Of a stretch of DNA of 64,000 bases, positions 38,620 to 51,523 are shown piece by piece. A model generated the notes under the pieces. The model ran no database searches and was not told the origin of the DNA. It worked only from the letters and a program-made list of their open reading frames with translations. Made by a program: the position numbers and the translations under genes. Each line of letters opens with the position of its first letter. The first letter of the stretch is position 1. The stretch comes from Delphinapterus leucas (lineage: Eukaryota > Chordata > Mammalia > Artiodactyla > Monodontidae), in the NCBI RefSeq assembly GCF_002288925.2, contig NW_022098076.1, positions 71,783,691 to 71,847,690 on the forward strand, read 5' to 3'.

Positions 38620-39080
38620 TATCCTAAGGACGCTGTGCAAAGGTAAATGGATGGACAGGCCATTCACTGTAACACTGTTTATGTAATAGCAAACACCTAG
38701 AAACAAACTAAATGCTCATCGTTGAAGGACTATCTAAGTAAATCACAGTGTATCCTCAGGGTATAACATATAATGGAATTATATGCCCCCAAGAACAAAA
38801 AAAAAGTCCAAAAAAAATTCCTAAATGCAAAATCAAGTCATAAGTCAGTATGCACAGTGTAATCCTACTGGTAGTAAAAAAAAAAAATAGAAAAATATAT
38901 AGATGTGGTAGTCTATATTCTAGCTGAACTAGCACTAGACTTAACATCCTAGAATATACCAAAACTTATGGAAGGATAATTAAGAAATTAGTAACATGAG
39001 AAACGGAGGGCTGGGATTACCTGTGCAGTGGGGCTTTTACTTTTCATTTTATATCTTTCTCTACTGTTTTAACTTTCTAC
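38620..39080 (+). mobile_element. Ancient L1 (L1MB/L1M-type) 3' end
   Basis: TTATGTAATAGCAAACACCT, AAACTAAATGCTCATCGTTG, ATATAATGGAATTATATGCC, TGTAATCCTACTGGTAGT and GGGGCTTTTACTTTTCATTT follow the old L1 3' UTR order on the sense strand. Confidence 0.65.
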
Positions 39081-39269
39081 TCTGTCCCTATGTCACTTTT
39101 ATTTAGAATCTTTATTTAGACTACTCTTCAGTCCCAGACCATGGCAGAATTTTGTAACACTGGCCACATCCCCTGTGGGATGAAGCTCACTACCCACACC
39201 CCATCATCCCCAGCACTATCATACCATAACACCAAAGTTCCAGTTCGGAACTTACGTAATGAATGGTTT

Positions 39270-39460
39270 CAGAGCTGACATTTCCCCCACCACTTTTCTT
39301 CTTTCTTCACATCCTTATGTTATTTGTGCTGATTTTGGCCTCCCTTTCTCTAAAATATAAGCTTGTCTGAGAGCAAGGTCAATGTTGTTTTAATCCCTGC
39401 TTCCGCCAAAAGCATCTAGCACAGTACTTAACAGGTATGTGTAATAAATAAATGTTAGGT
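39270..39460 (+). mobile_element. L2 LINE 3' end
   Basis: AAAATATAAGCTTGTCTGAG, GCAAGGTCAATGTTGTTT, AGCATCTAGCACAGTACTTA and TAATAAATAAATGTTAGG match the L2 terminus. Confidence 0.65.
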
Positions 39461-41289
39461 TTGCTTTTTATGAGATTATAGCTTTGAGGTTAAAATTTTA
39501 TTTTAAAGGGAAGAAACTACCACACTTTCCTGATCATGTACGTTTGCTAATAAATCACCTACACATTACAAAAAGAAACATTGAGGTACTTTAAACTTAG
39601 ATTTGCCATTATTAAACAATTAAGTAAAAGATGGAGAAAAGGAGACCGAAACATTAAAAGAGGTCTAAATAAATTTTGTAAATGGTATGAAAATATGCAG
39701 TCTTTCATTAGGTATGCCATATGGGGCAAGAGAACACAGGCAAAGAAAAAGGAACCGATTGAAGAAAAAAGTGTTATAATAATCCCCTCATTTCCAACAG
39801 CATCAACTACAATTTCAAAAAAAAAAGGCACTGGTTTCAGCTCCAAGTACACATTTATAACAGTGAATAGGAACTACCCATCAGAATGGAATGATTATTG
39901 ATTTCTTAATGGATTACTGCTGTACAAATTTATACTCACCAAAAAACCATCAATCTTTGTGTAATAATTATAAACCTATCACAGTACATACAGCATTCTG
40001 ACTAAATTGAAACTTACTGCTATCTGCCGGGAAATGACCAGTTTTCTATTTCTCCAGCTCCAACCACAATACAGAATGGCGAGCAGATACTCACATCAAA
40101 TGTTAGTATAGGACATGGCTTTGTGACAGCCACAACATGCACCATCTGTAAATGGCTATTAGAGAGGTAAACAGTCATGTCCTGGTGAACGTTTTCTTAT
40201 TATTCATTAGCTATGAAAACGGTAAATAAAATGGGCATTAAGTAGTTACGGCCAGGTAGTGGAGAAGGGGTCAAGGGCAAACAGTACATTAGCTGAAGTC
40301 ATGCTGTTCTGATTTTATATCCTAATTTCAAACCTCTCCCCAAATCTGCATCAGAAGTGCCAAACCACTAAGCTACAGAGGCTAGGTCTCTGTCTAAACC
40401 CTAAGTGTATTCTTAGTGAACTGCATTTTTACTAAATACGAAGTGGAACACCATTATAATTCAAATATTATTTTCCAAAAAGAAAGCCCCATTATGTCAG
40501 TTCCACCAAGCAGTCTTTAATCATTGGATAATTATGTGATCCAGCATTAATCAAATAATTTCTAATTCTTGTATTTTCCAGCCGTAGGTTTTAGATAACG
40601 CCACTTCCTTCCAGATAGTTAACCCCATTCTGAACACCGTATTGATCTATAGTATGCACATATAGTCACAGAATGAAGACAGTTAATCCAACCTAAATAA
40701 AAGTAATTTGCAATCAATGGTATACTTGTCATTTTCTCCTTAGCTTCTAATCTATTGAATATTATCAGAATTTTTGGTTAGATATATCAATTTTCTTTTC
40801 TGAAAATTATAACATGTAATTTTTCCACCCAATTAACTAACTTTAAAAAATGTATTTCCAAAACATCCTAGGAACTAAAGAAATGAGATTTGATTGTTTT
40901 TATAAAGGATTCCCTTTCCTAAGTACTAAGAGACTATTAAATTATCATGATAATCAACCATAATAATTAAAATACTATTAAGTGTAATATAAAATCAAAT
41001 AGAAAAGCTAAATAAAGTTACCATAATAAAATAAAATAAATTTGTGAAACACCACAATGGATTTGTGAGACAGTGGAATTTGTGGATGGCAAATTTGTTT
41101 GTTTTTTTAATGGAAAAGAATATTCTAAACGTTATAACAATCAAGTAAGAAAAATACTCATATTCTCTAGAAGGCAAGAGATAACTTTACACTGAGTTGA
41201 TACTACTTATAGTTCAAGTAATATCTTAGGAACCATATCTAATAAGTATAAAAATAATATGCAAATATTTATAAACTACAAAGAATAAC

Positions 41290-41530
41290 AGTTAATTGCA
41301 CCAGAAAATGAGCTAAGTGCTTTATGTAAGTTAATGCATTTATTTCTTAAAACCTTATGACAGGTATTATTATTTACAGCTGAAGGAAATGAATGTAGAA
41401 TATCCAAGAAACACTCCCAAGGTCACATAGTAGAACAATCAAATATCAGCAATTCCCTACATTTACCTTAAAGTAAAGAGCAGAGCAAGGACTTGACCCC
41501 AGGTCTATGTTACTTGAAAATCTTAACCAC
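41290..41530 (-). mobile_element. MIR SINE, inverted
   Basis: GAGCTAAGTGCTTTATGTAA, AAACCTTATGACAGGTATTA, CCCAAGGTCACATAGTAG and GACTTGACCCCAGGTCTATG give the MIR order in reverse, with a short insertion near 41450. Confidence 0.7.
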
Positions 41531-41820
41531 TTCCATTGGGCCCCACCCCAAAGCATAACAACAGCTGCACCCACAGAAACTGCTATGTTCCAGAGCAAAC
41601 AGGTACCCAATATTTATTGTGAATGAAGCAAATGAACACATGAATGAAAAGAAGGAAAGAGCAAATTATGTAAGGGAAGCAACACCAGGCCAAGAGCAAG
41701 AACATAAGGTTTTAAATCACTCTTCTACTCTTTCCCCATGTGGGCCTCAATGCGCAGGTTTCTAAAGTACAGGTTTTGGAATAGATATTACAATATAAAA
41801 TACTGTGTTTACCATACTGG

Positions 41821-41876
41821 TGCATGTGCACACACAGGCATGCATGCACACACACACACATAAACACACGCATGCA
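41821..41876. repeat. Imperfect (CA)n / GCATGC-rich tract
   Basis: Alternating TGCATGTGCA, CA runs and GCATGCATGCA over 56 bases, nearly all alternating purine-pyrimidine. Confidence 0.9.
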
Positions 41877-41889
41877 GAATTCTATTTAT

Positions 41890-43075
41890 GGAAGGGAAAG
41901 GACAGTCATTTAGTGAGACCTTGAGCCCATATGTATCATCTACTATGTTTTCCTGGCCCAATTCTGAGTGTTGGGGTTACATCAATGACCAAGACAAATG
42001 TTCTTCAAGCGTGTGTTGAGAGAAGAGACAAATAAATAAACTAGATAATTTCAGATACTATTAAGTACAACAAAATATAATAGGGTAATGTCATAGAATG
42101 CCTGAGAGGGGCTTATTTATCTAGGGTGCTCAGGAAAAGCCTCTCCAAAGGGGCAACAGTTGAGTGACAGCAGAAAAGAAGGAGGCTTCATTCAAAGTTA
42201 TGATGGAAGAGTGTTCCAAACCCTCAGATGGGAATGAACTTGCCCTGTCCGAGGAGAAGAAAGAGGGGAGATATTTTGAGAGTTTAGTGAAGAAGAAGAA
42301 GAATGGAGGAGGACTCAGACAGAGGCAGGAGCCACATGTCCTACAGGATCTTGCAGACTGTGGAAAGGAATTTCAACTCTATTCTGTTTTTAATAGAAAA
42401 GTTTTGTGTTTAAAGCAATGGATGGTTATTATCTGGTTTCAGTTTTAGAAAGTGCAGGTCTGACTATTGGGTGGATTATGGGGCAAAGAGGAAAAAGAAT
42501 GGAGGCAGAAAGACCAGCTACAAATTTTTGTAATATTTTAGGTTTAGAAGACTAGGAAGTGATGGCAGCTCAGACTAGAGATGTAGGAGTGAACATTTTG
42601 TAAATTCAAGATATATTTTGGGGGACTTCCCTGGTGGCACAGTGGTTAAGAATCTGCCTGTCAATGCAGGGGACACGGGTTTGAGCCCTGGTCCGGGAAG
42701 ATCCCACATGCCGCGGAGCAACGAAGTCCGTGCACCACAACTACTGAGCCTGCACTCTAGAGCCCGTGAGCCACAACTACTAAGCCCACGCACTGCAACT
42801 ACTGAAACCCTAGAGCCCGTGCTCCACAACAAGAGAAGCCACCGCAATGAGAAGCCCACGCACTGCAGCGAAGAGTAGCCCCCTCTCACCGCAACTAGAG
42901 AAGGCCCAGGTGCAGCAGCGAAGACCCAACGCAGCCAAAAATAATAAATTTTTTTAAAGATATATTTTCAAAGTGAAGCCAACTGTTTCTGATGGACTAG
43001 ATGTAGAGTTTGAGGAAAGGACCAGTACCAGATACAGATTGGAAAGTCAAAGCACTGTAGTATTTAAAAAAAGAA
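41890..43075 (+). mobile_element. Ancient interspersed repeat, split by a CHR SINE
   Basis: GAGACAAATAAATAAACTAG, AAGCCTCTCCAAAGGGGCAA, GGAAGAGTGTTCCAAACC, CAGGATCTTGCAGACTGTGG and GGACTAGATGTAGAGTTTGA follow one common old repeat type (also at 33460-34100). The CHR copy at 42620-42956 interrupts it. The 94-codon frame at 42164-42448 is a by-product of this repeat. The family name is not assigned. Confidence 0.4.
42620..42956 (+). mobile_element. CHR-2-type SINE, long form
   Basis: GGGGGACTTCCCTGGTGGCA head, two CAACTACTGAGCC-like blocks plus CAACTACTAAGCC, then ACAACAAGAGAAGCCACCGC and GCAGCCAAAAATAATAAA. AAGATATATTTT is duplicated at 42608-42619 and 42957-42968. Confidence 0.95.
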
Positions 43076-43275
43076 ACTGAGAAAGAGACAATGACCTGCA
43101 GATGGAAACATAAGGGCTGCTAATAGATGTAGGTGAATACCAGATGTTTTCTGTTCACTGAGTAATTGGCAGCCACTGATTATGACACTTCTAATGAAGC
43201 CACTCCCTCTCTGTTTCTTTCTCTCAGACAGGGGCAGCACATTTTTCTCACTTTTCTATCAAAAGCTTCTAGCTT

Positions 43276-43476
43276 GGGCTTCCCTAGTGGCCCAGTGGTT
43301 GAGGGTCCATCTGTCGATGCAGGGGACACGGGTTCGTGCCCCGGTCTGGGAAGATCCCACATGCCGCAGAGCAGCTAGGCCCGTGAGCCATGGCCGCTAG
43401 GCCTGTGCGTCCGGAGCCTGTGCTCCGCAACGGGAGAGGCCACAACAGTGAGAGGCCGCGTACCGCAAAAAAAAAA
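43276..43476 (+). mobile_element. CHR SINE, short (deleted) form
   Basis: GGGCTTCCCTAGTGGCCCAG head, GGGTTCGTGCCCCGGTC, GTGAGCCATGGCCGC and an A tail. The 15-bp duplication AAAAGCTTCTAGCTT lies at 43261-43275 and 43477-43491. Confidence 0.95.
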
Positions 43477-43965
43477 AAAAGCTTCTAGCTTTCTGATTGC
43501 AACTAACTGGACCATTTCCTTTATCTCAATAGTCAGTAACCTAGAAAATCAAAACACATGGTAAAAGTAGAAACTTGGAAATAAGTACTGATGACCAAGC
43601 CCAGGGTCTCTCAGGGGAAGCAAAGAAGTAAAACACCAAATTCAAAGCACGAGTGCACTTTAAAGCAAAAAAAACAAAAAAAGGCTTTATTATAAAGTGA
43701 TAAATACAACTTAATAGGCCTTAATCGCCAGAGGTGTGCGCATCCAGATACATGATTCTGAAAATATATCAGTATCCAAAATGTATCCAAGAACTCCACA
43801 CTTGCAAAGCAAGCATTTGGGGGAGTGCTGAAGTTCCCCACCATCCTGAAGAGCCACCCAAGTAGGTAACAATGCACTTTAATTTATTAAAAACAACTTG
43901 CTAGCAGCAAAAGTATTTTACAGTAATTCAACTCCAACTGCTCACACAATAGAGAAAAAGATGGT

Positions 43966-44175
43966 GGGCTTCCCTGGTGGTGCAGTGGTTGAGAGTCCGC
44001 CTGCCGATGCAGGGGACACGGGTTCGTGCCCCGGTCCGGGAAAATCCCACATGCCGCGGAGCAGCCGGGCCCGTGAGCCATGGCCGCTGAGCCTGCGCGT
44101 CCAGAGCCTGTGCTCCGCAACGGGAGAGGCCACAACAATGAGAGGCCCGCGTAACGCAAAAAAAAAAAAAAAAAA
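43966..44175 (+). mobile_element. CHR SINE, short (deleted) form
   Basis: GGGCTTCCCTGGTGGTGCAG head with an intact B-box region and GAGAGGCCCGCGTAACGC end, then an A-rich tail. The flanking duplication is less clear (AGAAAAAGATGG versus AGAAAAAAAAATGG). Only 490 bp right of the previous copy. Confidence 0.93.
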
Positions 44176-44861
44176 GAAAAAAAAATGGGAAACAGAAAAT
44201 TACGGATTTATTACCACAAAGGGTTCTTTTCAGCATAAAAATGCAGATGACCTGTTATCATTAAATTGCTACTATAGAGATACAAGCACTTTCAGTTCAG
44301 TTAGGATTAAGTACATTGCTTTCCAACATATGCCAGTTAAATATTATAGGCTTACTTTACAGAACCTATACCAAGCAAACTACATTTCATGAACTTCCAA
44401 ATAACATACAATTTTGTTGTAACAATAAAGAAAGGAAAAAGAAAAGAAAAAGAAAAACCAAAGGTAGAGAAGCAATAAAATGATTAGTTCTTAAGAAGAT
44501 GTTACAATGTAAACAATGAGAAGACTTGGCATTCTCCAAGCTATTAAATACACCACCTGATTTTTTGTAGCTATAGGCATGATTACAGATGTCTGTAAAA
44601 CTAAGTAACGATTGGTCGCTCTTTTAAAATTGCAGACACATTTAACCAATTATTTCAAGAAAGGATTCAGATAAAAACTGGAAAAAGAAACTTTCCTAAA
44701 GGTTGGGTATCTGATCCTAGGTACTGTTATAACAATTATATCATGGACAAAGGTGATAAGTATCACGATTGCTCTAAGAAAATTAAGGTCTGGCCTCACA
44801 ATCTAGCATAAGCAGAAATGTGTACAGTTTCAAGGAAGAGGCATTTGATTCATGGGTTTTT

Positions 44862-45074
44862 TTGGTTTTGGGAGTTTTTTTTGCAGTACGCGGGCCTCTC
44901 ACTGCTGTGGCCTCCCCCGCCGCGGAGCACAGGCCCCGGACGCGCAGGCCCAGCGGCCATGGCTCACGGGCCCAGCCGCTCCGCGGCATGCTGGATCCTC
45001 CCGGACCGGGGCACGAACCCACCTCCCCTGCATCGGCAGGCGGACCCTCAACCACTGCGCCACCAGGGAAGCCC
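44862..45074 (-). mobile_element. CHR SINE, short (deleted) form, inverted
   Basis: On the minus strand it starts GGGCTTCCCTGGTGGCGCAG at 45074 and carries unusually many intact CpG sites (for example CCCGCCGCGGAGC on plus). The 15-bp duplication GATTCATGGGTTTTT lies at 44847-44861 and 45075-45089. The tail is T-rich with G interruptions. Confidence 0.96.
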
Positions 45075-45254
45075 GATTCATGGGTTTTTAAACGATCTTT
45101 GGGATTTAGCTACTGGGTAAGAGTTCACTAAAAACAGCAGCAGTATTACTCCCATTTTCATGTGTGTCTACTAAATGGCTAGGTTATGATTTGAGAGATC
45201 TTGGATCGTGGAAATTAGAAACCTTCATTAGACAAAATAATAACAATAACTTTA

Positions 45255-45320
45255 TTTTTTTATTGAAGTATAGTTGATTTACAATGTTAATTTCTCCTGT
45301 ACAGCAAAGTGATTCAGAAA

Positions 45321-45367
<47 letters not shown>

Positions 45368-45431
45368 CAACACACACGTACACATTCTTTCCAAAATTCT
45401 TTTCCATTATGGCTTATCACAGGATATTGAA
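45255..45431 (-). mobile_element. Short L1 3'-end insertion, inverted, with internal (TA)n
   Basis: TTGAAGTATAGTTGATTTAC, TACAGCAAAGTGATTCAG and TTTTCCATTATGGCTTATCA are the reversed artiodactyl L1 3' UTR. TAACAATAACTTTA (45241-45254) and TAATAATAACTTTA (45432-45445) form a target duplication with one mismatch. A (TG)(TA) microsatellite at 45321-45367 expanded within it. Confidence 0.85.
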
Positions 45432-46004
45432 TAATAATAACTTTAAAACTATAAACTTTCTCAACAATCTCGCTTACTTCACACTTCTTAAAAACAAATA
45501 ACCAAAATGTCTTGGGGTGAATTTATATATATATATAAAGATTGTCTACAGATCTTTTAGAATCTTTATAAAATCTATCTCTGTACTGTAGAGCAACATT
45601 GGCCTAAAAAGATGCATTTTATGAAGTCATGTGAGGCCTCTAAGCACTTGAAGCTTTTAGTCTAACACAGTATTTTGCTTGAGTGAGTGCTGCGAAGAGA
45701 GTTCAAGAGCCTAAGCTAGTGTTAACTTTAGACCATTTATTTTAAAACTGCCTTGTGGGTAAAAAGACTAGCTGGGTGATGTATCCTTAGTACACACAGT
45801 GCTGAAGTGACCAAACCTGTGGGGTTAATCTAATAACTTATAGAAATAACTGAGTTACATCTCTAAGGTGTCTAGCCAAATAAGCAATTCATATTAACTC
45901 ATAATGTAGTTAAAAATTAATAGGCAGCCTTCTTGATGGAGACACATACGTATAAGGCAACATGCTAGCTAACTTCTGTGGAAAAGAGAAACTAATATTT
46001 CTTG

Positions 46005-46185
46005 AAATGTGTTAGGCACTGTGATAGAAGCTTTACTGAAGTGTTTTATTAATCCTCACAACAACCCCAAGAGACAAGCACTAACTTTGCCTATTTGACA
46101 AAGGAGGAATTGGAGATTAACACATAGCACAGCCCAAGTCATAAACCCAAGTCTGATCAGCACTGAAGTCAGGCTCTGACGGCTA
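46005..46185 (-). mobile_element. MIR SINE, inverted
   Basis: ATCCTCACAACAACCCCAAG, ACAAAGGAGGAATTGGAG and CAAGTCATAAACCCAAGTCT fit MIR in reverse. A stretch to its right (about 46190-46350) resembles the unassigned ancient repeat. Confidence 0.65.
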
Positions 46186-47264
46186 CCCCTCAGGCTGTAG
46201 AGATTATAGTCATTTTCCCTGCGCTCAAGGAGATTCCAGTCTTACAGGGGCGATAAGATGTACACAAGCAATGGAGTAATGGTAAAACAAGATAGGAAGT
46301 GATAAAGGCTTCCTAGTTTTTAGAGAGGAAACTATTCCTGGATAAAAGGATAATTTGGTTTTAAGGACTGACTGCACTGACACTATGCTCATAGTAACCC
46401 AGACCCAGGAAAAGTTACACTTCAGACGTGCAGAGCAAAATGTGTAACTTTAAATGATCTCATTGGGATTCACAAAGATTTCAGCATCTTTTAACCAATG
46501 ATCTATGAGTAGCCTGTTTATTATGTATTCTGCTATAAAATCTTCTCAAAAGAATATCCACTTTTCTTCTTGATTGTTCACAGAGGAAAAAAATGGACAT
46601 TACTGGGGACTGATATATAGTTCTGAGAATTCCAGATATGCAACAGAGAGATGGGTAATGATGTAGGACACAGAGCTCCATGAGTATGGAAATTCATGGA
46701 ATTTCAGAACCATACTTGGAATTCACTCACCAACATATCTAGTAAATAAGTAAACAAGACCCCTCTCTGGGCCAGGTCAGGAGGGAGGCGCACTGTGCAG
46801 TCAAATCCTGCCACCAAACACGTCTTCTGAACTGCCATCTTCAAATGAAGTGCATTCCTACCGCATAATTACCATTTCAATTACATCCCTCACAAACAGA
46901 GCAGGTTTATTTGTGATTCGCATTAATTAGGTAATTTTAGCTTCATTTCTTTAGTAATTGATTTGAATACAACAGAATTAATAATTGCCTCATATCTGCA
47001 CACACATTTCTTTTCAAACAAGGACGATCTGACAGCACTCAGACAGATGAAGAGCAAAAATATCCACTCAGGGATGCAGATATCTTGAGTTTTATCAGGA
47101 ATGCTTTGGACTACTTTTTTTTTTTTTAATTGTTGTTGATTAAAAGCAGAGTAAAAGCACATCCTTTCTAGAAGACTAGTTGATACCACATGTATGTGGG
47201 ATATTTTTCTCGGTTATTTGATTCAAGTTTTTTCTCCTACTCTTTTCATCTAACAATAAAATAA

Positions 47265-47440
47265 TAGCTACCATTCTGGTTAACTTACTCCATGCCAGTC
47301 ACCATTCTGGAGGCTTTACATGTATTATTTCTAACACTTGCCACTCTGACAAAGCAGATTATTAATATCCCTGTTTTACAAACTGAGATACTAAGAGATG
47401 AAATATCTGTCTAGAGGTCTCACATTTGATATATATCAGG
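47265..47440 (-). mobile_element. MIR SINE, inverted
   Basis: AATAGCTACCATTCTGGTTA, CCATGCCAGTCACCATTCTG and GTTTTACAAACTGAGATACT give the MIR order in reverse. Confidence 0.65.
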
Positions 47441-48878
47441 GCTCACTTTTCTTTTACCACATAGGGAGGGCAAGAGGAAAATTCATTCAGTTCTGTATTT
47501 TTTAAAAATATATGTTTATTATTTTCTAGTAACAAATAAAAGGCTTAAGTAACGCCAGGAAGAACAGATTCCTCTGAGACTGCTTAAATAAATATTAAGA
47601 TCCAGTTTTAATGAGCACATTGTATGTTAGATGTGAAAGCATTTCGAATAGTCTAAAATATTTTACAAATAAAATATATGACTTTTAATAGGCTTAAAAA
47701 CTGTTTTTTCTTAAGCCAGTTAAACATATACCCTGATCTTGTTTTTATTATTTATGGGCTTAGCAAACCTTCCCTTCAACAATAATACATGTGTAAACTT
47801 CATCTCACGTCTGATAAATTTTTACTGCAGTATTATCACAAGGTTAATTTTAGAAGAGTATTCCAGTAGGTAACAGCCAACCTGGGAATTCTAAATCTCT
47901 GACAGGGTATGATCTGAAGAAAGTCTTTTGAAACACTCAGTGCTTGTGTCTTAGATACTTCAGGAGGAAAATGGAAAAACAAGAGATCAGAGAACAAAAA
48001 CTGGATGCAAAACCCCATCTCATCTGCTCAATATCAAGTTCCTTCTTCATTGCTGCCTCCCATGAGGGAAAAAAAAAAAAAAGAAAGCAGAGAAAGTTCT
48101 TACTGTTTCTGGCAGGCTTATGGTCTCCCTAACTCCCCAACGGCCTTTCCCACTGAAATGAAGTAAAAAGGCAATTGAGGGACAAGATCAAAGTTGACTG
48201 CATCCGTTATAATTTAGGAACACAACCAATTAGGATACCTCTCAGACACAGCACATATTTCAGTCACTTTTGCAAAAGATAAAAGCAATAGGTGAGTCCA
48301 AGATGGCCATCAGTAACACCACTGGGTTATGACAGCAAACAATCTATTTTATACTACCGACTTCTACTGCTTCAATCTTCCAATCTTTCTAGGCTGAAAC
48401 CCTTAGGACTCCAGTTCTTCTAACCAGTCAACCCCCATCTTTCACTCCCTGGCTTTCAGATATCTGAAAAAGTACACTTCTTTCTATTGACTATCAAAAT
48501 TTATCATTTATCTTCTACCAGAAACCACTTTAATCTTATGGCCACATTCTTCATCACTCAAGCAGGAGGTAACTTCTTTAATTAACTTACAAATTCAGAT
48601 ATTTATTTATGCTTTCTGAAAGAAGAAAAAAGGAAGGGAAAGATCCTATTTTTCATTTGCCTATTCCTCTCTCCAGTAGATCTGCTAACTCAAGTGGGTT
48701 CTGTGGCTTATCCCTCACTTCTGGATTCGCCATTTGTGTTCTCTCTTCTTGAGCTAGCTCTCTTCTCTGTTCTCTATACTCCATACCTCTACTCTTTCCT
48801 TTCAATGAGCAACATTCAATGGAATTTTAAATTGATGAACATGAAAAGAGACTAAGGGTCTTTTAAAAAAGTAAACTT

Positions 48879-49090
48879 GGGCTTCCCTGGTGGCGCAGTG
48901 GTTGAGAGTCCGCCTGCCGATGCAGGGGACATGGGTTCGTGCCCTGGTCCGGGAGGATCCCACATGCCGCAGAGCGGCTAGGCCCGTGAGCCACGGCCGC
49001 TGGGCCTGTGCGTCCGGAGCCTGTGCTCCGCAACGGGAGAGGCCACAACAGTGAGAGGCCTGCGTACCACAAAAAAAAAAAAAAAAAAAA
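48879..49090 (+). mobile_element. CHR SINE, short (deleted) form
   Basis: GGGCTTCCCTGGTGGCGCAG head, GGGTTCGTGCCCTGGTCC, GAGCCACGGCCGCTGGGCC and a 20-nt A tail. AAAAAAGTAAACTT is repeated at 48865-48878 and 49085-49098. Confidence 0.95.
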
Positions 49091-49689
49091 GTAAACTTTA
49101 TTATCATATACAAGGTAGAACGGAAAACCTAAGGATAAGTTTTAACTTATTCTACTCAGATTTCTTTTGGCATCGTAATGCTACATGTCTCCTTACCATT
49201 GCCAGAAGTACACTTATATGAACATTATTTACTTTACAGCATCTCATGCTATGAATCAATATCACTCAAAAAACTTTCCAGAGTATGTAACTTTATTTGG
49301 AAATTCCACCGTATTACAGCCATTAAGAAAACACCTTATATTCAGAATAAATTTAAAATAATATTCAATGAGTCTGTTGACAGCATTTGTATATGAGAAT
49401 ACCCCTGACTTCAGTATTTATCATTAACAGCAGTAGTCCAATTTCATGAGTCTATTATATCACTGAAATTTCAAGGTTAGACCTTTCTTATCAGCGATAT
49501 CATTGTCTCTCTTACAAAACAGCTCCGTGCTTTGAGAAGATGGTTGACTGAATTCGTTTTTTTTTTTAATTATACAAGTAAAAGATCTTTTATAAAAGAT
49601 CCAAATAATGCAGAACTATTTAGAATAAATGATAAAACACCCTATTTACCTTCACATAAGCCAAAGTGAACACTACCAATAGTCTGGTC

Positions 49690-49726
49690 TTTCCTTCCTT
49701 CTTTCCTTCCTTATTCTTTGCTTTCA

Positions 49727-49765
<39 letters not shown>

Positions 49766-49766
49766 T
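49690..49766. repeat. Compound microsatellite (CTTC)n(CT)n(CA)n
   Basis: CTTC units, a gap, about 9 CT units, then about 9 CA units. Confidence 0.92.
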
Positions 49767-51523
49767 TTTAAAACATAAATGGCTCTCTCTTGCACATACA
49801 GTTGTATGAAAGCAATTGTTTAGTTAACTATAATTTCTCTGATTTGCTTAAAAAATAACAGATCTTTAAATCTGTTACCAGTTATTGTACTCAAACTGTG
49901 GGACCAACTAAAACTACTCAAATTCATCAAAAGATAGCCTTATTGTTAGCACAATATATGTAAAAATAATTTATTTTAAATGTTTTCTTGGGGAGCAGGG
50001 GTGTTTCTTTTTGTTCCCAAAAAACTGAATCCAAAAACTGTAATTAGGTCATTAATCTGTCATAGTTCAGACAGATGGCAGTGTGTAATTCATATTTTGA
50101 GTAAAAAACAGAAGACTTACAGAAAAATATCTCGTATTTCTTTTTCTAGTTCTCAATTATGTTCAAACAAAATCTATTACCACTTTCAAATATTTTGCAA
50201 CATTCAGCAATATAATAGAATTTGTTTTATATTTCAAAATACTACATTAGAATCAGTGTTCTTAAAGTACTTATAACTTTAAAACAGTCTAAAAATGATT
50301 AAGTACTACTTACCTATTTTCAATACCTAAAAATTCTTAAACAGCCCAATGTCCAAGCTCTAAGTGATATATGAATAATCTAAGCAATAATTTCTAGTAA
50401 AAATAAATGAACCTACTTCAATCAGGAGTTAAACGTAAATCCTCAGCTCGAAAAGGTATACAAATGCTACTTTTCCATCAAGAAGGTAACAAATGTAATG
50501 AAAATAATGCAATCTACCTCAGACCATCTGGATAATAAAGATACTGACATAAGTCTGATTAAAAGGCTTGAAAGACATGTCTTACAAAAGAAATATATTT
50601 CCATATGTAAATACTACTTGCTAAAATGTTTGTTTTGAACAACAAAAACAAAACAACAAGGCTCTTCATGAAAATGACATAACAGGAAATGTTTTATATA
50701 GTTGCAGAAAGAATAATTCCTCTTTAGAACTCAGCCAGAAATTCTTAGTTAATTCAACAGAAACAGAGCAATGCAGCTTCCCAGCACTTCAAAATATGGC
50801 CAAGCCCTGCATACTGATGTCTTAGTAAGTAGTAGGTAAAGTTGACACCGTCAGGTGTAAGGAGAGCTACAGCTTCCATGATAATAAGAGAGCAATGACA
50901 AAAATGTCAAAGGTGTAGACACCAGAATGTTAATTTATTAGAACGTGACTTTACACTGATTAATTATATGCTCCTCAAAATATCTGGAGAGCATAAGAAA
51001 AGTTAATTGAAGCATTCCATTTTGTACATGCAGTTTTAAATAAGTGATAGAAAAACTGATTTTAAAATTATATGTGGTGTGAAATCTGTAAACACTGAAT
51101 GTGTCATATAAAGATATTAGTAATGAAGACGATGATGATGACTATAACATATTCACTGAAACATTTACACTAACTTGAATTCCACTGACTATGTTAGTAC
51201 GGAATCAGAAAACTAAAGAGACGTTTAGAATCTTGAAGATCATCTGTTTGGGGCTGATCTGAAGATTACAAAATCCTTTTGAGACTGAGACATGGTTGAA
51301 ATAAATACATACCCTAACAAAAAAAATCACAAGTAAAATGGGATTTCAGAATTATTTCAACATCTAAGAAATCAACTTTCCAAATTTCCTCCAATAGATC
51401 AGAAACACATTATTTAAATACACATATGCAATATGTGAATCACAAGCAGTTCCTTAATTCAATAAATAATTACTGGGCTCCTACAATGACCCAGTATGAT
51501 ACTGTATATTGGGAATGAAGAAA

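Noticed and set aside
42164..42448. 94-codon plus-strand frame rich in Glu and Lys
   Set aside because: It lies within an ancient interspersed repeat that recurs elsewhere in the window.
43898..44392. 164-codon plus-strand open frame
   Set aside because: It runs through a CHR SINE and its poly(A) (a lysine run). Similar frames occur over every CHR copy, on both strands.
44783..45131. Several overlapping open frames of 60-103 codons
   Set aside because: All lie on the GC-rich inverted CHR SINE; composition makes every frame open.
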